Source: an uncultured Burkholderiales bacterium
GTDB lineage: Bacteria; Pseudomonadota; Gammaproteobacteria; Burkholderiales; Burkholderiaceae_F
Reading direction: 5' to 3'
Assembly: GCA_903871435.1 (NCBI GenBank)
Contig: CAIQGU010000177.1
Location: forward strand, 1-9,790
Length of the DNA stretch: 9,790 nucleotides
In this document: positions 6,523-9,790 of the stretch, piece by piece
How the letters are laid out: every line of letters begins with the position of its first letter
Numbering within the stretch: position 1 is the stretch's first letter
Translations under genes and position numbers: made by a program
Notes under the pieces: generated by a model
The model's input: the letters and a program-made list of their open reading frames with translations, nothing else
Databases searched by the model: none
What the model was told of the DNA's origin: nothing

Positions 6523-8333
6523 CGTGTGGCGCTCTCGCCCGTATTGCCCAGGCGGGTCAGGTCGACCACGCGCGCGGCTTCCTCGAGCGCGGTATCGCCC
6601 TGGCCGACGCGCCGCAGCGCGGCGGTCGCGAGGGGCCGAAAACCCTTTTTCTGGGCGGCGCGCAGCAGTTCCCACTGGGAGCAGCGCCGCACGATCAGTT
6701 CATCGAGTTCATCGTCCAGCGCCAGGGTTTCGATGATGGCGATGCGGCCGCGATAACCCTGGAACTCGCAGTCCGGACAACCGACCGGGCGATAGATGCG
6801 ATGCGGCGCACCCGCGGGGATTTCCAGCAGGCGCGCCAGGTCCTCATCGATGTCATAGGCTTCCCGGCAGGTCATGCACAGGCGCCGGGCCAGGCGCTGG
6901 CCCAGGATGCCCACGAGGTTGCCCGCCAGCAGTTCCGGCGTGAGACCCAGGTCGAAGAGCCGCACCAGGGCGCCCACGGCGGAGTTGGTATGCAGGGTGG
7001 AAAACACCTGGTGGCCCGTCATGGCCGCGCGCAGAGCCATCGTGGCGGTATCGGAGTCGCGGATCTCGCCCAGCAGGATGATGTCCGGATCCTGGCGCAT
7101 CAGCGAGCGTATGCCGGAGCCGAATTCCATCTTGATGCCGGTCGACAGATCGGCCTGGCGCACCATGGGTAGCGGGTATTCGACCGGGTCTTCCAGCGTC
7201 ATGATGTTGACGTCGACGCGGTTCTGCCGCTGCAGCATCGAATAGAGCGTCGTCGTCTTGCCGCTGCCAGTGGGTCCGGTCACCAGCAGGATGCCGATCG
7301 GCCGGCTGATCATCATCTCGACCTGCTCGAGCTGGTCGGGCTCGAAGCCCAGCGTCTCCAGCGGCACCAGCGCCGAATTGCGGTCGAGAATGCGCAGCAC
7401 GAAATTCTCGCCGTACACGGTGGGCTGCACGGCAGCACGAAAGTCGACGGTCCGGCCGTAGATCGTGAGCGAACAGCGCCCATCCTGGGGCGCGCGCTGT
7501 TCCGCGATATTCATGCCCGACATGATCTTCAGCCGGGACAGCATCGATGTCCAATGCTTCTGGTGCAGGGCGCGGATCTGGCGCAGCACGCCGTCGATCC
7601 GGTAGCGGATGCGCAGGAAGCCCGCCTCGGGCTCGAAGTGCAGGTCGCTGGCGCGCCGCTGCACGGCGTCGGCCAGTATCGACTCGACCAGACGCACCAC
7701 GGGACCGCTGTAGTCCTTGCCGCTCGCGTCCAGGCTCTCGATGTCGAGCTCACCCGTCTCGATCTCGTGCAGGATGCCGTCGATCGACCAGGAGTACTCG
7801 TAGTGTTTCTGGATCGCGGTACTGATCTCGCCTTCGGCGCCGATGATGGCGCTGACGCTATGGTTGGGCGGCAGCTGCGAGCGCAACCGGTCGAGCAGCA
7901 CGATGTCGTTGGGATTGGTGACCGCCACCTTGAGGGTGCGGGTCTGCGGGTCGAAGGCCACCGGGAACGCCAGGTTGGCGCTGGCAAATTCCCGGCTGAT
8001 CATCCCGAGGGCGGTTCCGTCGGGAACGATGTGCGACAGGTCGGCCTGTTCGGCGCCCATGTCGGTGGCCAGCGCGTCGCGCAGCATGGCCTCCGAGAGA
8101 AAGCCCAGCGCGACGAGCACCTTGCCGACGGGCTGCTTGCGCGTGGCCTGCTCGATGAGCGCGATGCGCAGCTGGTCCTCGGTGATGAGGCCGCGCTCGA
8201 TCAGCATCCGTCCCAGGGGCAGACGGCGCGGCGCGCCCGGTTGCGCCGGCGCGGACGCCGCCACGGCATCGCCCGCGCGGCGTCCGTCGCGCACCCCGGA
8301 TGTACCGGGACCGATCTGGCGGGATCCGTCCAT
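6519..8333 (-). CDS. GspE/PilB/MshE-type assembly ATPase with MshEN domain
   Basis: A 604-residue hexameric secretion/pilus ATPase. The N-terminus carries an MshEN (T2SSE_N) domain: two tandem helix-turn repeats (about 37-62 and 68-93) with L-G, G-L-I and A-L-x-x-Q positions, the fold that binds cyclic di-GMP in MshE. The catalytic core is intact: Walker A G-P-T-G-S-G-K-T-T (353-361), Asp box T-L-E-D-P-V-E-Y-P (379-387), Walker B D-I-I-L-L-G-E-I-R-D (417-426) and His box T-G-H-Q-V-F-S-T-L-H-T-N (439-450). A zinc-binding C-x-x-C pair of pairs is present (Cys486/489 and 519/522), characteristic of extension-type ATPases and absent from PilT retraction motors. It starts at ATG 8333, one base overlapping the previous stop (TAATG), and its stop overlaps the next gene's ATG. 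It should power filament assembly from the cytoplasmic face, bound to the GspF-like platform and the GspL/PilM-like protein. MshE is the closest named match by context; PilB or GspE remain possible. Confidence 0.96.
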   Translation of the reverse strand: MDGSRQIGPGTSGVRDGRRAGDAVAASAPAQPGAPRRLPLGRMLIERGLITEDQLRIALIEQATRKQPVGKVLVALGFLSEAMLRDALATDMGAEQADLSHIVPDGTALGMISREFASANLAFPVAFDPQTRTLKVAVTNPNDIVLLDRLRSQLPPNHSVSAIIGAEGEISTAIQKHYEYSWSIDGILHEIETGELDIESLDASGKDYSGPVVRLVESILADAVQRRASDLHFEPEAGFLRIRYRIDGVLRQIRALHQKHWTSMLSRLKIMSGMNIAEQRAPQDGRCSLTIYGRTVDFRAAVQPTVYGENFVLRILDRNSALVPLETLGFEPDQLEQVEMMISRPIGILLVTGPTGSGKTTTLYSMLQRQNRVDVNIMTLEDPVEYPLPMVRQADLSTGIKMEFGSGIRSLMRQDPDIILLGEIRDSDTATMALRAAMTGHQVFSTLHTNSAVGALVRLFDLGLTPELLAGNLVGILGQRLARRLCMTCREAYDIDEDLARLLEIPAGAPHRIYRPVGCPDCEFQGYRGRIAIIETLALDDELDELIVRRCSQWELLRAAQKKGFRPLATAALRRVGQGDTALEEAARVVDLTRLGNTGESATR

Positions 8334-9790
8334 TACGGCTTCTTGGGCGTCAGGGCGGCGACGCGTTCCTGCGCCACCGCGGGATCAAAGTGGCGGCTGT
8401 GGCTCTGCGCCAGTTCCAGCGCGCGCTGGTAGAACGAGAGCGCCGGCAGGGGCTGGCGGATGCGCTCCAACGTGACGGCGAGGTTGAAGGCCACATCGGG
8501 TTGGGTGGGGTCCGCTGCCCAGGCCTTGAAGAAAGTCTCCTGCGCTTCGAGCCAGCGCCCCTGGCGCGCGATCATTTTGCCCAGCGCTGCCAGCAGTGCC
8601 GGCTGGGCGCCATCGTGGACGATCAGGAGTCGCAGGCGCGTCTCGGCCTCCTGCGGATCCACGTTCGATTGCAGGCCCAGCAATCCGCCCAGCGCAATGC
8701 TGTCGCTGGGATCGATTTCCAGGGCGCGCCGGTAGGCGCGGTTGGCTCCCGCGCTGTCGCCGTTGTTCGCCGCCAGCGCTGCCAGGCCGATCCACGCATC
8801 CCCGTTGTTGTGGTCGAGCTCGTTGACCTGTTGATACAAGCGTTCGGCCGCAGCGTTTTCGCCGCGTCCAGCGGCCGCGTAGGCATCCTGGAGCAGGGCG
8901 CGAATTCTCTCCGGTGTAGCTTCGGGCGGACGCAGATGGATGCTGTCGCCGGCACGCGGCGCTTCAACGGTATTACCGGGGGCCGGTGCGGCAGCCGCAG
9001 GCGCGATGTGTGGCGCAACGGCGGCGCTGGTGGCACGGCCATCCGTTGCTTTAGCGCCGGCACGCTCGCCGGGCGCGGCTGTGCGGATGCGCGGTTTGGC
9101 GGAGGCGTCTACGGGCGCAACGGGCTGGAGCCGGTCGGCCAGCGAGCGCGTGTTGGCCGGCGTGGGTGCTGACGTACCCGGCAAGAGACCCTCGAGGTCC
9201 ACGAGGAGTCCTTGCCAGTAAGCGGCGCCAACGGCACCGGCAAACAGCACGATGACGCCCAGCACGATGGCGATACGCCGCCGCTGGGTCGGGTTTGGTG
9301 CTGCGCCCATGAGCTGGCGGGCAGCCTTGCGATGTTCCGCCTGCGCGTCGGTGGCGGCCGCCGCTGCTGGCGTTGCCGCCGTTGCGGACTCTACTGATGC
9401 CGGCGTTCCATTGGGGGACGAGGTGGCCACGGGCCGTGCGGCCGGTGCGCCCCGGGCGATGTTCTGGATCACATCGCGCGCAGCGGTGGGCGGCGTGCCG
9501 GCTGCCGGCGCTGCCGGCGCGCGCGCGGACGCGGGGGTCACGCTGACCGGTTCGTTGGTCTGGAGTACTGCGGCCAGTGGTCGGGGATAGCCGCTGGTGG
9601 GTGCCGTGCCTGTTGCCGTGCCCGTCGCCGCCGCGGGTGCGGGCGGTGGCGGCGCGTCCTCGGCCCTGGGTCCGGACGCTTTGGGGCTTTCGTAGTTCAT
9701 CAAGAGGCCGTGATCGGCCGTGCCGGGTGTCGTCGGCGCTTGCGTCGCGTCGTGGCCGCTGTCGGCAGGGGTCGTGAAGGATGGTGCGAA
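8333..9790 (-). CDS. Membrane-anchored TPR protein (MshN/GspB-like), 5' end probably outside the window
   Basis: Counting from ATG 9700 this is a 455-residue protein: a Pro/Ala/Thr-rich N-terminal region (about 1-125), a basic patch and one membrane helix (I-A-I-V-L-G-V-I-V-L-F..., about 143-162), a Pro/Ala-rich linker (about 175-255), then tetratricopeptide repeats (about 263-434) with clear W-x-x-L-A-x-L-A and A-x-x-A-Y-x-R-A-L-E-I-D-P cores. That layout matches MshN, which precedes mshE in MSHA loci. The repeats would lie in the periplasm and probably hold a partner such as the secretin; this is inference. The start is uncertain. ATG 9700 has no Shine-Dalgarno sequence, and the same frame stays open to the window edge with about 80% G/C at third positions and similar Pro/Thr/Ala-rich content (A-P-T-T-P-G-T-A-D), so the true start is more likely upstream. 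The stop overlaps the ATPase ATG. Confidence 0.85.
   Translation of the reverse strand, partial: FAPSFTTPADSGHDATQAPTTPGTADHGLLMNYESPKASGPRAEDAPPPPAPAAATGTATGTAPTSGYPRPLAAVLQTNEPVSVTPASARAPAAPAAGTPPTAARDVIQNIARGAPAARPVATSSPNGTPASVESATAATPAAAAATDAQAEHRKAARQLMGAAPNPTQRRRIAIVLGVIVLFAGAVGAAYWQGLLVDLEGLLPGTSAPTPANTRSLADRLQPVAPVDASAKPRIRTAAPGERAGAKATDGRATSAAVAPHIAPAAAAPAPGNTVEAPRAGDSIHLRPPEATPERIRALLQDAYAAAGRGENAAAERLYQQVNELDHNNGDAWIGLAALAANNGDSAGANRAYRRALEIDPSDSIALGGLLGLQSNVDPQEAETRLRLLIVHDGAQPALLAALGKMIARQGRWLEAQETFFKAWAADPTQPDVAFNLAVTLERIRQPLPALSFYQRALELAQSHSRHFDPAVAQERVAALTPKKP
9603..9630. repeat. 12-base imperfect tandem repeat inside the TPR gene
   Basis: A unit GCCGTGCCYGTY (plus-strand reading) occurs twice with a partial third copy. 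On the coding strand it encodes the repeated peptide T-G-T-A in the Ala/Pro/Thr-rich N-terminal region. It keeps the reading frame, so length variation would not disrupt the gene. Confidence 0.55.

Noticed and set aside
5148..7172. A 674-codon open frame on the plus strand
   Set aside because: It lies antisense to the platform and ATPase genes, whose motifs are unmistakable. It has no domain signature and shows the His/Arg/Gln-rich composition of a mirror frame.
7554..8432. A 292-codon plus-strand frame opposite the ATPase N-terminus
   Set aside because: It is the mirror of the MshEN-containing region and the TPR gene end, with no independent start signal or domain.

Overview
The window is part of one long minus-strand operon from a GC-rich (about two thirds G+C by eye) Gram-negative bacterium. 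A beta- or gammaproteobacterium fits best, judging from the gene families and the strong preference for G or C at third codon positions. Transcription runs from base 9790 towards base 1. Almost every base is coding. Neighbouring genes overlap by 1 to 8 bases or are separated by no more than 6, and I see no internal promoter or terminator. Both ends of the operon lie outside the window.

In transcription order the genes are: a TPR protein with one membrane anchor (MshN/GspB-like); a GspE/PilB/MshE-type assembly ATPase with an N-terminal MshEN-type domain; a GspF/PilC/MshG-type inner-membrane platform protein; a 612-residue bitopic protein that reads as a PilM-PilN (GspL-like) fusion; a PilO/GspM-like bitopic protein; a small exported protein; a large cysteine-rich pilin-like protein; and a type IV prepilin cut by the window edge. 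The order TPR protein, ATPase, platform matches mshN-mshE-mshG of MSHA pilus loci. This is a type IV filament assembly machine (MSHA-like pilus or a type II secretion relative). The secretin, prepilin peptidase and major pilin are not visible and would be expected nearby.

How the parts should work together, by family knowledge: the ATPase drives the GspF-like platform from the cytoplasm. The GspL/PilMN-like and PilO-like proteins link ATPase and platform to the periplasm. The TPR protein and the small exported protein probably contact the envelope or secretin. The prepilin and the large pilin-like protein are filament or tip subunits.

The strongest anomaly is at the 5' end of the platform gene. 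The conserved GspF N-terminus is in a different frame from the ATG that overlaps the ATPase stop codon, and no ATG, GTG or TTG serves it in its own frame. This is a one-base indel, a sequencing error, or a programmed +1 frameshift. Other points of interest are the probable cyclic-di-GMP-binding domain of the ATPase, the PilM-PilN fusion, and the atypical ten-cysteine pilin-like protein.
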